From the NCBI RefSeq assembly GCF_002865645.1, contig NW_020194589.1:2579750-2643749 (forward strand): a DNA stretch of 64,000 bases. The letters run 5' to 3'. The position numbers and the translations under genes were made by a program. Under the pieces are notes generated by a model. It did no database searches, had not been told where the DNA came from, and saw only the letters and a program-made list of their open reading frames with translations. The DNA comes from Hyaloscypha bicolor E (taxonomy: Eukaryota > Ascomycota > Leotiomycetes > Helotiales > Hyaloscyphaceae). Shown piece after piece: positions 10,400 to 22,011 of the stretch; the stretch's first letter is position 1; every line of letters starts with the position of its first letter.

Positions 10400-13300
10400 T
10401 ATTGATGCATGGTACAGCTGCGTGTATTATATTGCTCTTCAGCATGTGTTCCGAATACCCTGCGAGTTGCTGTAAGATCTTACATTCAGACTCGTATTTA
10501 AGGGGCAAGGATACTAACTTATTTGTTTCCCCCTATTTGAATATCTCGCAAGTTGTGGCATATCAGAATATTCTTTGACAATGCCATCGATCTGACTGCG
10601 GCAGGCACCAATACTCACCCAAGCAATCGAGAGCTCTTCGTGACGCGTCCGGCTTTCACGCACCAAAACACCCTCAACTTTGCCCCCAAGCAAATGGTAC
10701 GCTGATCCGCTCCCAAACACCAAATCACTCTCAAATTCGAGCCTAGGCAATCGAACTCCCATCAATATTTACAAGTCCTCGGTAATTGCACTTCAAGCGT
10801 CCCGGTACCCTGCGTCGATTTATACTTGTCTTCGCGAATGGAGGTTGACCAGTAGCCTTTCTTTAAGTCGTCGGTTTCCCATATATAAGCCCAGCTGCGT
10901 ATCGACTTCACAACTGTTTACGATGGGCGTCCCAAGCCTCCAAATTCTCCATAGACAGTGTTGACTTCACATCACGTTTCAAGACTTCGATTCCCTGCAG
11001 ACTGTGCCGCCTTCGTGTCATCTCCAATGCTTAAGCTCCCTGCTTCCAACCCCTACGTCGTCTCGGCTTCACCTTAGGTTTCCTGAGTCCTTGGGCCTAC
11101 ACCTCCATTCTCACTTCCGTCTGGGGATATTTCAACATCAATACCTGTAGCGGTTTGGTAACTCACCTTCCATGACACTGATTTACAACTTCTGGCCCTG
11201 AGACTACCTACAGCAGGCCGCACATGCTGGCTCCTCGGAGTATCAGTCATTGGACTCCTAGTTGGCGGTTCAAAACGTCCAGAGATCATGATTTGAGACT
11301 GTTGTCATTTTCCCCATTGCTGTCAGTAGAAGAATCACAGTCATTCTCTTCCCCCACTTGTGCGTAAATTCCATGAGAGACCTCCTGATCCAAGTTCAGG
11401 ACTGAATTCAAACAGAATTTCCGCCGCCCAAATCTTCCGTTGGAGCGTCCCCTGCGGTCGCCTTACGCCCAATCTAGATACTCAGCGTCCGTATTGTCAA
11501 GTGCAAGTGTCGGGACTAAAGGAACGCACATGCTGCAGTTATCAGACTCGCTAAAGTCCACTTTTATACTCCAAAGCACTCTCACTCATAAACCTGATTG
11601 CTGCATGGGCAGTCTTGAGGGAAATCTTTGTTCCTCCTTCACTTGAGGTTGCTTAGTGCCTTCCTGCGCTCGCGGTCCTTCCAAAGTCAAGTTTCGATCA
11701 ACTCCCTCGGCGTTCCTGGATATATATATATATCCACCTGAACGTGCTGGTTGGAAGGACAAGAAATTCTCAGTCACATCGATGGGACTCCATAACATCG
11801 AGTCCTCGTCAACAAGCCACCACGGCTCGAAAGAGTTTGTTATCGCCAAGTACCGCTTTGTCTTTGTGTCATGACAACGTCCTGCTAGGTAGCTTTCTGC
11901 CCATGTACCTGCTTACTCTTCGCACATGTAAATTTAACAGACGAATCGTGCTTGACAGCGGGCGAAAGTTTGACGGCGGACGAAATGTGGCCACCACTTT
12001 GGTGTGCTGAAACCTCGATTAAGAGTGTGTGGAAGCAGAGAGAACGCACATTCCCAATTGAGGCTTAGCCTCACTCGAACGTTGAGCTAAAGACAGGTCT
12101 CGGAAGCAGCACTGCGGACGAGGTAGGAATCGATGTCACATTGCACGGAGCGCAATGAATGTGAGGTTGAAATTTAACCGCAGCTTGGCTGAATTCTTGC
12201 AGCAAGTCAGCCGTCAAGCAGTCGCAGACTTCGATTTGGCGCCTGGGAAGGTAGGTAGAGGACATGGCGATGTTTTCAATGGTGCCTTCATTAGCAGTTG
12301 CAATCCTTCTCAAGGCCACACCACCATTCCACTGCCCATGTCCTAATTTCCCAGTCCATCGCTGTTCCCAAGCCAAGATATTGACCACTGAATGAATCGC
12401 AGCTACTCGCGATGTGGTCGCAAGCCTTGATTATGGAGAAGACTGAAGCTGTTGGCTCTCTTCTTTAAGGATCTTCAAGTGGATATGCTTATGCAGGTGA
12501 ACGAATTCTGCGAGCTGGGTTTCAGGGCCGGCATGTGTCCGTTTGAACAGTTGCTTGGGGGTGAGTAATCCTTCCTGTATTTGGTTCAACAGATGACCTG
12601 GAAGCATTGTGGACGGTCTGAAAGTCTGTCATTTTGATTGAGAAGCTTCTGCCAGGAAGCGCGAATCCCACCATGGCTAGTGTGGCGTTGGCACTTTGCA
12701 CCAAGCGCCCCCTTGACCTCTGCAAATACTCGGAGGGAGACTCGAGGACCACATGGTTTAGAGAATGGGAGGGAATGGCAGGGTGATATTGTTGACAACA
12801 GAAACGATGTTGACATCTCAAAAGTTGCACGTCTCCGTCTCATCTTGCCCCTCTCGTTGAAAGGGCGCCTAGCTTTATTTTGCTCCGTCGAAGACGTTTC
12901 CAGAAGTGGTCCTACTGCTTTGAAACCCAGGAGTAACCCCCAAGCCAAGTGTGAGACGGCAGCAGAAACCTGGTGCCTTGAGCTTGTCTTGCTGCTGGTC
13001 GTACGATATCAATCAAGATCAGCCCCCTCCTTGTGAGCAATTGCCTTGAGGATGTCAAAATTGGGGAATCCGTCAGAGGCCGCAGCTGGGAAAGTATCTT
13101 GTGCCATTCCGTAAGATGCATTACGGCCACTTGTGCTTCAACTTCTATATTTCTGCGAATTAACATCGAAATCTCTCACTAATGAAACATTCTAGCCGGC
13201 AGACTAGTTGCTCCATAGAATGGCAACAGAGTTTGGAAAGTGCGAACAATTCAACCAAGGAAGAGAGCTCGAGTCCTGGCGTCTACCCGCATTGTAGAGC

Positions 13301-13529
13301 CTCGGATTTAACGCGGAATGAGTGTATATTGCCTCATCTACGCCCTCAGGCGGAACTACACTGGTGGCAAGCGCAACCACTCCACCACAATCTCAACTTG
13401 AGGTTGCGAAGGGGTGAGATACGGTCCCAAATGCCTTAAGAGAGAAGCCGTTGCCAGCATCGGGAACGGCGCCTCCTGTCATTGGCTGAGGCGCAAATTT
13501 GCTCCACAGAGCTGCTGTAAGATTTGGGG
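10400..13529. other. Gene-free stretch
   Basis: Contains the thioesterase 3' region and about 3 kb in which no open frame exceeds about 130 codons or resembles a known family. There is a short (AT)n run near 11720. No tRNA or repeat family was recognised, so it may hold decayed DNA. Confidence 0.6.
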
Positions 13530-13690
13530 TACGGAAAGCCGTAAGAACGTGATGTACCAGCGCAAAACGCAAAACACTACCCTACCAAAAACCGCCCACG
13601 TCCACCCCTTCTCCCTAACCCTCTACTACTACTGAAAATATTTACTCTCTCTCTTTAATTCTTATATATATATAAGTATAGGGGTAGGAG
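13530..13690 (+). repeat. Left terminal inverted repeat of the MITE-like element
   Basis: It matches the reverse complement of 13926-14124 with small indels and microsatellite length differences. The outer 40 bases are essentially perfect. Confidence 0.85.
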
Positions 13691-13925
13691 AAGGGGGAGG
13701 GGGAAGGGGTTGGGAGGGCGACCAAGTAAAGGTGAAAAGTGAAAAGCGACAAGTGGAAAGTGAGAAGTGAGCTTCGAGGCTCGTGAGTCGCGAGGAAAAG
13801 GAGGCCCTATAATTACAGGCTGCTTGTCGCTAAATTATAGGCTATAGGTGCTAAGAATTTAGTGCTTGACTTTTTCGTGGGGTGCCACGGAGATTTTTAG
13901 TACAGCCCCCCTCCCTATATCCCAC

Positions 13926-14124
13926 CTCTCTTACCCCTATACTTATATATATATATAGAGAGAGACAGAGAGAGAGAGACAGAGAGAGAGAGAAGAGAGT
14001 AAATATTTTAAGTAATAGTAGAGGCTTAGGGGGGGCGGGGGGGCGGCGTGGGCGGTTTTTGGTAGGGTAGTGTTTTGCGTTTTGCGTTTTGCGCTGGTAC
14101 ATCACGTTCTTACGGCTTTCCGTA
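13926..14124 (-). repeat. Right terminal inverted repeat of the MITE-like element
   Basis: Reverse complement of the left arm. It is longer because of an extra 7-bp GCAAAAC copy near the end and a (GA)n expansion on the inner side. Confidence 0.85.
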
Positions 14125-14326
14125 TTGGGGGCGTCAGTGCTACAGACCTGCCAAAGACCTACACGTGCACCTTGACCAACTCGGTGTTAACAATAACATT
14201 TCTTTTCCCACCCCATTTCCTCTTCCTTTGATCTCTGGTTGATATGGCAAGCTGTGCAATCGATCTGAGATCTAATTTTACCTTTTAAGCGCCAAAAGGA
14301 GCCTATTGGCTCTCACTAGCTACGAC

Positions 14327-17300
14327 ATGGCCGATGACGCCGGCGCGTCAGCAGAGCGCGATGTGACTGAAAATCGGAAGCCACGGGATCCAGAAATCGA
14401 ACGTTCACAAGTCAAAGATGGGAATGGGAAAGTTGAGGAGGAGGTACAGGGATCAAATACCGAAAGATTGCGGAGTGCGGAGATTGTAGTGAAGAAGGAT
14501 GACGAGAAGAAGCCATCGAAGCTCGAGGAGATGTGGGGGAAGCTGGGACTTGATATGGGGACTGTTATGATGATGTTTAAGTACGTATGGCCAATATTCA
14601 TCAGAGAAATTGGCTGATTTTATCTGAAGGGGGAGCTTAGCACCGACAATTGGTGAGAGAGCCTCAAGTCACGGAATTGTTCGCTGGTGCAAAATGCAAA
14701 GATGGCAAGCTAAACATGACAAGCAATTGCTTTCTATCAAGCCGACAGTGTTGCGGCAACATATTCGACTCTGGGCTATCTGGTTCCAATCATCACAGTT
14801 CTTTCCGTCTCAATTGTATGCATGCTCTCAAAGATTCCTTCCCTCTTAATATGACCCGCATTGAAGGACGCTCAAAGCTTATGATCAATCAAATCTGACT
14901 GCAAGATAGATGCCACGAGCGAAGTACTTGCAAACCCTGGTTCTAAATACTTTGGGTGAGTCGATCTCTTATACTCCATTTTTCTCGGCCGCTTCTTGCG
15001 CAGCAACTCCCTCTAAATCCTGCTGACTCTTCGGTCTTAGGTGTCTGCCTTGGCTCGGTCGGTTTTCTCCAAATGCAACATGAATATGACACTAATGGAT
15101 GTCTATGAAGGCTGTCGCTCTTCTTGGAATCTGGTCTGGTGTTCAAGCTCGGAAGCATACAACTCCTGTGGGGTCTACAGCGAGATACAACTCTTCACAA
15201 TCAGCGCAAGTTAATTGAACATCGACTTTTTAGATCTGTGGGCTGACCAATTTCCACAGGGTGTGTGCAATATGGCTCTTTGCAAATATTTGGTTCGTGA
15301 ACGTTTTGCGTGCTAAGATGCCGGCTCTCCAATTCCCAGTCATCGTGTACAGCATTTTTACGAACATTGCTTTTACCTACGGCCCATTATTTCCCACCAT
15401 TGCTGCCGGAGAAGCTCTCGTTAAGCAACTGTTGGAGGGGTTTCTCACGGCTTTCGCGATTTCAACCGGCGTCAGTCTCTTCATCATTCCGGTAAGCTCA
15501 AGGACAGTTGTATTCAAGGAGCAAACTGGATACATTCAGTTAATCCGAGCCACAATGAGAGCCCAGACGGAATATCTGCAGAGTCTGGAAACAAGCGATA
15601 TGTTCGCACCTGAAGAGCCTGCCGGGGACGACGGTGAGAAGTCCGATGACGGCAAAAAGGGGAAGAAAAGCAAGAAAAGAGACGACAAGTCACACCCAGC
15701 AGCAAATGCCCAAGCTGTGGCTTTAAAAGCAAACCTCGCAGCTCTCACTGGCCTACACGGAAAGTTACATGGCGATATGAGCTTTGGGAAACGAGAAACT
15801 GCATGGGGCAAGCTCGACGCTAAAGACATTGACGAAATTTTCACATTGTTCAGGGCCATATTAGTTCCTTTAATAGGAATGAGTACTATCACGGATATCT
15901 TCGAAAGGATTGCTGAACGACGTGGTTGGGTCGAAGTTCCGAATTCGAAATTTGACAGAGTGGAATCTTGGGAAGCTTGCGGGACAGAAGCGAAGGAAAA
16001 GGAGAAGAAAACCTGGAATGAGATCATGAAGACATTGCACGAGCCATTCGAAGTGGTAAGATCCCATTGTGTGTTTCCGTAGACGTTTCCAAAGGATCAT
16101 TACGCCTGGTCCTTGAATCCTCGTTGAACCTTTCCTCGTACCTTGAAACTGACCAGTCACAGGTCACGGCAGCCATGGATGAAGGCATTGAGCACGCAGG
16201 CCTGCTTCTCGAGCTCATACCCAAGCCAAAGGAAAAGAAAGAAGAAGATGTCGAGGAGAAAGCAGATTGTTCAAAGCCGGGAGACAAAGATTTCGCTAAG
16301 TACTTCGATAAGAAGATGTTGGACTTTTACAGCAAGCGAGGAGAGACCTTAAAGACCTGGGCGAGGCAAAAGGGAATATCCGAAAGTCAGTTCAATGCTA
16401 CCAAAAGCCCTGCCCGAGGAGAGGACTGGACTCCCGACGAAGCACAACATCGCCGGGATCAGCAACAGCTTTATCTCATCCTATACCTTGAGCATCTCCT
16501 GTACTCCACAGGCATTGCAATTTCGAATCTCATCAAATTTGCAGATCGGAAAGTCGAGGAAGGAACAATGTCAAAGAATCGTTTTATCTTCCCTGGCAAG
16601 CGAAGATTGAAGAAGTGGATTATGAATATTGGTCGTGAAGACACGACAATCGATACTGAATCCCCCGACTCCGCGGAAGCTGGCACAAATACTGTTTATC
16701 TGGGCTCTGGATTCAATCCGAAGAAAGATCCGGAACATCTGCCGCCGCAGACAGCTTGGCAGCATTTTGGGAATGGGCTGAGGACTATCCCTCACTTTTT
16801 AGGATCAGCAGAGTCAGCCTTTGGATTTCGAGTTGCGTAAGTGAACTTTCTATCTTCCCTATCTGATTAATCAATGGCTGACCGAACGAAGCTGCGCGAC
16901 ATTGACTATGTGAGTTGTATTACCCCTATTCTACTAGGCGAAGCTAACACTTGCGCAGAGGCATCGTGGCTTTCTTGGAAGATACACAAACCTTTTTCAT
17001 GGAACAGCGGCTAGTATGGGCAATGATAATTATCGTGAGTAAACATACTTTTCCTTAAGCATACTGTTCCTTTGTCTGCAACCTTGCAAGTGGTTGCCAC
17101 CTCAATATTTGGACATGGCATCTAACTTGATGAAGGCCATTGGCATGTCCATGACTTCCGGACAATCGATCTTCGGCTTCATCGGCAGAGTCGTTGGCAC
17201 CGCTTTCGCAATGGTCTTCTCTATCGTGATCTGGTATATCGTGGATCAGAAGGCCCCGGGCGCTATCGTGATGCTTTGGCTCTTCGTATTTTTGGAAATG

Positions 17301-18430
17301 TACTTCTTCATCAAGTTCCAACGCTTCATTGGCATCTTTTTGGTAGCGATTATCACACAAATCCTCATCATTGGCTATGAGCTACAGGTCCGCAAGATAG
17401 GTATCGCCGCAGGTGGGTATCCCAGCGTTTTCTTTCATCTGAGGAACATGCTAACTCTACCAAGCGAGTTCATCAGGTCAGCCTTACTATCCAATTTACG
17501 AACTTGCACCCTATCGACTGGCCTGTGTTGCTGGTGGTTCCTTTGTGGCATTTATCTGGACCATCTTCCCATATCCCCTCACCGACCGCAGCTGGCTCCG
17601 CAAAGACCTCGGCTCAACGCTCTATCTTCTTGCCAATTACTATAGCATTATACACTCAACAGTTGGCGCCAGAATGCACGACACCGAAGGTGATCCCAGT
17701 TTGAAATCATCTCCCGGTCGGCGCCTTGAGAAAGCACGCCACAATATTTTCGGGAAACTGCTTCTCCTTCTGCCATCCCTGAAACAGCATGCCGATTTCC
17801 AGAAATTCGAACTGTCTATCGGCGGTAAATTTCCGCGCGTAAGTACCAAAGTACCAATTCTAAAGATGTACTCATGGTGGGGCGAGAAGCTAATAAGTGT
17901 GGCAGTCAACATATGATGCGATCATCCTTCGTGCCACGGGAATCATGAACTACTTGACCCTAATGTCCTACGCAACCAATGCCTGGGTTAACGACGATGG
18001 AGCTCTATATCTCAACACACGTTCCGAGAGACGTAGCGAGTGGCTAGATGCCCTCAGCACACTCGTCGACATCGTCAGACCAACGAGTCACGGTATAACT
18101 TCTATCCTCTCCCTCCTCTCTGCCTCTGTGACTCAAGGATCTGCTCTGCCACCTTTTATCCAACTTCCTGAACCCTACGACCTTAGTCGTCGTCTTGAAG
18201 CTTTAGATAAAGGTATCCTGGATGCGAGACATATTGAAGAGCCAGGTTACTCGGCGTATGCTGTGCTCCAGGTTTGCAGTAGCTTGGTCACGGATGATCT
18301 GGCGAGGTTGGTGGATCATGTTAAGGATTTGGTGGGGGAGACGGACTTCTCGTTCAAGGTTTCGATGTCTGAGAGCAATATGGATAGTACGGCTTCTGAG
18401 ACGAGTTCTGGGAAGGGGAAGAAGGATTAG
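14327..18430 (+). CDS. ArAE_2/DUF2421 family membrane transporter (Bre4-like)
   Basis: Thirteen coding exons (1084 aa): 14327-14580, 14630-14652, 14724-14815, 14910-14955, 15041-15057, 15111-15205, 15260-16055, 16163-16836, 16892-16909, 16959-17034, 17136-17412, 17477-17838, 17906-18430. An N-terminal six-helix bundle (about residues 86-240; GSLAPTIAIAFYQADSV, YLVPIITVLSVSI, QSAVCAIWLFANIWFVN) matches the putative ER transporter N-domain. A long hydrophilic middle carries a Lys-rich stretch near residue 305. A second six-helix FUSC-like bundle (about residues 670-850) precedes the DUF2421/ArAE_2 C-terminal domain. Family knowledge: relatives of yeast Bre4 (brefeldin A sensitivity) and of aromatic-acid exporters; the substrate is unknown. 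Exons 2, 5 and 9 are 23, 17 and 18 nt. The intron 15206-15259 uses a GC donor (GCAAGT). The intron 15058-15110 uses GTCGGT. ATG 14327 is the first in-frame ATG. Middle-exon boundaries are confident because each restores family sequence. Confidence 0.87.
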
Positions 18431-20058
18431 GTTGGGTATATTAACGAGTAAGGGTGACGAGGACGCATAAAGCGTGTAGGTGGCGTTGGATTGACAAAAG
18501 CATGGCTGTACTGTATTTGCTATTGTGAGGTGGTTCTTGGTTCTGAGCACGCGTCGATTTTACACCTGAGAATCATGCGTGGCTATCAGAAATCTAGAAA
18601 TGGAGGGTACAGTGCATTGCTGCTTTCTTCTGCTTCAACCCTTTGCACCACTCAACTTCATCTTCAAAGGAAGGAGTGACCGAGACGTTGAGGGCGACTT
18701 GCACATAACGCCGCCCTCGTGGGAATGTCGGAAACGAAAGGGTATTTAAACCTCGATATGAGTTCCTTGAAGGCTCGTTTCATATTTATCAGGAGAGAAG
18801 ACCAGTTTATTCGCGAGGGCTTTGATCACCACCTTTTCACCAGCTCAAATTGCTCACAAACTTTTGCGGGAGTGCAGGCACTCGCAGCTGCGTTTCTTTA
18901 CTTCCCAAAGCAACATCTCCACGGTGGTGCTGTAAACCACTTGCTCACTGTCAATTTCCATTTTGTTGTCAAGCACAAATGGTAGTTCCTGCTTGGTGGT
19001 TGCATTGAGTAATCGTTGGAGGCCCTGATCCATAATTAAAACATGGAAACATGTCGTCGAAGACTGATACATCTATGCTAGAGCTTCAGCAGCTGTGAAG
19101 CTTAGAAGTACCTGCTGGACTGATGTCAGAGGTATGAGTTTCGCCCTGCTCAAGTTGGAGTTAAGAGCGAGCCATAAACTTCAACTAAACATAAGTGGGC
19201 TATGCTGTATGAAAATAAACATACGGATACCTTGTGCTCTGTTGTGGTGCGGATCTCTCTCTCTTAGATCGGGAACCTCCGCTCATTGGCTGAATTCGCG
19301 AAGGGACTCTTAGAACGAGGCTATTTCTCACCACATCCACTCCATTTCCTGCCGATGTTCCCTTATAAATGTCAACCTGTCCCTGAAATTCTTGAGCTCC
19401 AAAATGTGGTCTGTTCGAGGTACTGAATTGCGTAACGTTGATAATCTTTTAGTATGAAGGGCGATGAATCAGAACCTGACTATGCTCGTGGTGAAAAGAA
19501 GGACACGAGCATCTTTCGGTATTATGATAATATCGACAATGAAGTGACTCTTGAGGCATGCAATAGGTGGCTGTTTCTTCCCATTTCGTCAGTGGCTTTT
19601 GATTGTTGCGGACTTTTTGTAGCCCTCTGTCGAGAGATGGCTGATTGAAGGCCACAGTTCCGCAATTTTATAACAGGTCACAGCGGTATCGCGGATGACA
19701 AGGTTCTTTCCCACGTATATGAAATAGCAGGTCTTCACCATCACCCTCTAGACTCCACGAGCTGGTGCTTGACATGATTCATTTCAGAGAGACAAAGCAT
19801 GGACGGTTCGAGCGTATCCATGCACGGGGCAAGGACTCTTCTTGAACCCTTTGATCACGAGAAGTCCTGCATATCCTGAAATGCCCGAGAAATCGAAAGC
19901 GAGAGGGGGATTGGTCGAAGTTGGAGGCATGATTTGGGGAGACTGGTAAGTTTGGACTCTTCATTTACAAGCTCGCGAGCAGCCTCTTCCAGGTTGAGGC
20001 AATGGCTGGCATCTGTATCATTAGCTTCCTTCGCGGGAACCATGTCTGAAACTTAGAC
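18431..20058. other. Intergenic stretch downstream of the transporter
   Basis: No gene recognised. A 62-codon minus-strand frame at 19855-20043 looks mildly protein-like but matches nothing I know and is not called. Confidence 0.5.
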
Positions 20059-20600
20059 ACTCACCGCAAGCAGGGGTTTGATGGCGCTCCATCAGAGAAG
20101 CTCTATGCAGTAGACATCGTCTCTCACTGGGATGTAGGCTTTGACATGTTTTGACGATCGGAAAACCTTCCACACCAGCTTCATTGAATCAGACATTGTG
20201 CGCTTAACTTCCCAAATCCTTGTGTTAAACCACACAGTCGACATAATTTACATCTCTAAGATCCTGCATCAATGGGACTTGGAGACCCAACCAGCTAAGC
20301 TGCGGTCCATCATTGCGCTTTCGAAATCTGGTGGCATCGTGGTCGGGTTCCATGCTGCGGTGACTTAGGGGGGCACTATGGCGTATGTGGAGGGGAGTCT
20401 GAAGATGTGGTTGCATGATGAGCGCAGCTGGGCCGAGATGTGGGCAGAGGCTGGAAAGGAGACGAAGTAGGATGCTAGGCAAGTCGTAATGAGGGATTTC
20501 GCTAAGACAGGAAACGCGCCTGCGCCGCTGGTTTAGGTAGGGGAGAAATGCAAGACGATGGAATTCTTCGTTAGAAGGATTGCGTCGGGAAACGACTTTG
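20059..20600 (+). pseudogene. Relic of a fungal SAM-dependent methyltransferase
   Basis: The first frame reads GAPSEKLYAVDIVSHWDVGFDMF, then a single extra T (TTTT run near 20150) shifts into DDRKTFHTSFIESDIV and on through VDIIYISKILHQWDLETQ and IIALSKSGGIVVGFH. This is the order of motifs in the C-terminal half of fungal methyltransferases with a Rossmann fold (acidic SAM-binding loop, FD-V-hh-hLHQWD, then the LSK-G--VVG strand). Three in-frame TAG codons follow, at 20366, 20468 and 20534, with protein-like sequence (MWLHDERSWAEMWAEAGKET, then RTMEFF-like CKTMEFFVRR) continuing between them. The N-terminal SAM-binding part was not found, so the copy is truncated, frameshifted and stopped. 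At least two stops are consistent with TGG to TAG changes. Such genes are usually secondary-metabolism or orphan methyltransferases. Confidence 0.65.
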
Positions 20601-21330
20601 GTTGTGAAGAAAAGGTAAGAATCGGAAATATGAGTTGCCTCTAAAGCTTCAACTCGTTTATCTCGAGTAAACATCAACAACTTCACTTCACTTACAAACA
20701 CAAAAACATTGTTCAAGCCAAAAGATTAGGCCAGCTAAAGCGAGGCACAAAGAGATTGCAAAATAATATATACTTGTACTAAGACTCAAATAGCAAAAGC
20801 TCACAAGACAACCTAATCTGACTGTCGAATCGGGTCAGAAGAGGGTGTCAAGTTACGAAAATCTCCCTGGATAAGATTTTGCTCGATTCGAAAACTCCCC
20901 TTGCAAGCAAGGTTCCAACAACTCGGGGTTGTTTAAAGCCGCTGTCGTCCCCTTAGTTTGGATCCTTTAATTTGCAACGGGAAGCATGTCTTCTCCTTTC
21001 GGAGCCCGTGCGCTATTTGTCGCTATAAGTTGTCAGTTAGTGCTACTTAATATCGTGCTTTGGATTTGACTTACCTGCCACCGGGTGCGGGGCTCGGGTT
21101 GCCGATGCTGGGATTTTTCTTATTTTGATATATAAGACCCAACTCGCTTTCGCTTAGAATTCCGCCCTATGAGCGCAAGAGATGGAGTTCTGCTGAAGAG
21201 TTAAGACAAGGCTTGCAAAATCTCGGTGCAAGATCTGGAAAATCACTTGACTACCGCCATATAAGTTCCGAGCGTTAGAGCCCGTTGAATGCTCGTCTCA
21301 GGCGTGGAAAGATATCCGAAGTTCAATTTT
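20601..21330. other. Intergenic stretch
   Basis: No gene seen. It is the 3' side of both the methyltransferase relic and the minus-strand 172-aa gene. Confidence 0.6.
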
Positions 21331-21909
21331 TTAATTTCTCTGCTCTACCTGACCCTCAGTACACACCTCCATCTCTCCCCACATTTCCTTCTCTAGCTCC
21401 CCATCCTCTCTTCTCTCTGCTTCCGTCAAGAAACTCTCCGGCTCCCGGACATACTTCTCAGCAGGGAAGACATGTTGCTTCTTCCCCATGGGCCCATCAT
21501 AATTCCCGTTGTCGATCAGAATCATGCGGTTCGGAAGCATTTCTATGGGTGTGTCTAGCACGTGGTGCTGTAGATAGTGGAGATCTCGTTCTTCTTCGTC
21601 GTCGAAACGTGCTGTGGCCCAGCATTCTGGGCAGTACAGTGGATGTCCTGGAATGGAGGGGATGCGTGTTGAGAACTGGCGGAGTGGGTGGTCCATCTTG
21701 GTCAAAACGCGGAGATATTCGAGATGAGAGTTGCACAGGAGGGGGAAGGGACTGTGAAGATATATGATGGAATATGGGTGTTAGACTCAGCAGATGAAGT
21801 CTGTGAATAACATTTCCCAGCTCGAGCAACGATTCTTTCCTCTCTTTTTCACAGGAGCTGGAGTCCCGTTCTGGATTTGAGCCTGGGTCGACTCATAATC
21901 AGCAAACAT
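21331..21909 (-). CDS. Hypothetical protein with a CPEC...H(x4)H motif, 172 aa
   Basis: Two exons on the minus strand, 21909-21812 and 21751-21331, joined by a 60-nt intron. The spliced product begins MFADYESTQAQIQNG, has a basic PVKKRGKNRCSSWE segment, then CNSHLEYLRVLTKMDHPLR. Next comes YCPECWATARFDDEEERDLHYLQHH, where a Cys pair and two His residues could form a small zinc site, although the spacing is not classical C2H2. The tail is acidic (EAERREDGELEKEMWGEMEV). The segment VLDTPIEMLPNRMILIDNGNYDGPMGKK looks constrained rather than random. I do not recognise the family or function. The intron model rests on continuity of frame and a plausible branch point (TCTAAC). ATG 21909 is the nearest in-frame start upstream of the joined sequence. 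Confidence 0.6.
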
Positions 21910-22011
21910 ATCTCTGTATACGACTGCGAATGGCAAACAAAACAAGGAATATTACACATATCCCGAGGCACCCATGTTACGCTTGAAAGATTTCTGGGTA
22001 TCATAAGTATT

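Larger units (their letters stand above)
13530..14124. mobile_element. MITE-like element with long terminal inverted repeats
   Basis: The sequence starting TACGGAAAGCCGTAAGAACG at 13530 recurs as its reverse complement ending at 14124. The arms run about 160-200 bp and include the motifs GCGCAAAACGCAAAAC, ACTACCCTACCAAAAACCGCC and TAAGTATAGGGGTA. The right arm has one extra GCAAAAC unit and an expanded GAGA microsatellite. No transposase frame lies inside (the core is about 230 bp). The element is flanked on both sides by TTGGGG; alternatively the outermost TA dinucleotides are a Tc1/mariner-type TA target duplication. Size, long arms and lack of coding capacity fit a miniature inverted-repeat transposable element. 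The superfamily is undecided. Confidence 0.85.

Noticed and set aside
19855..20043. Possible small minus-strand gene
   Set aside because: 62 codons, no partner exon, no recognised family; too weak to call.
20225..20716. 163-codon minus-strand frame
   Set aside because: Antisense shadow of the methyltransferase relic, which has recognisable motifs on the plus strand.
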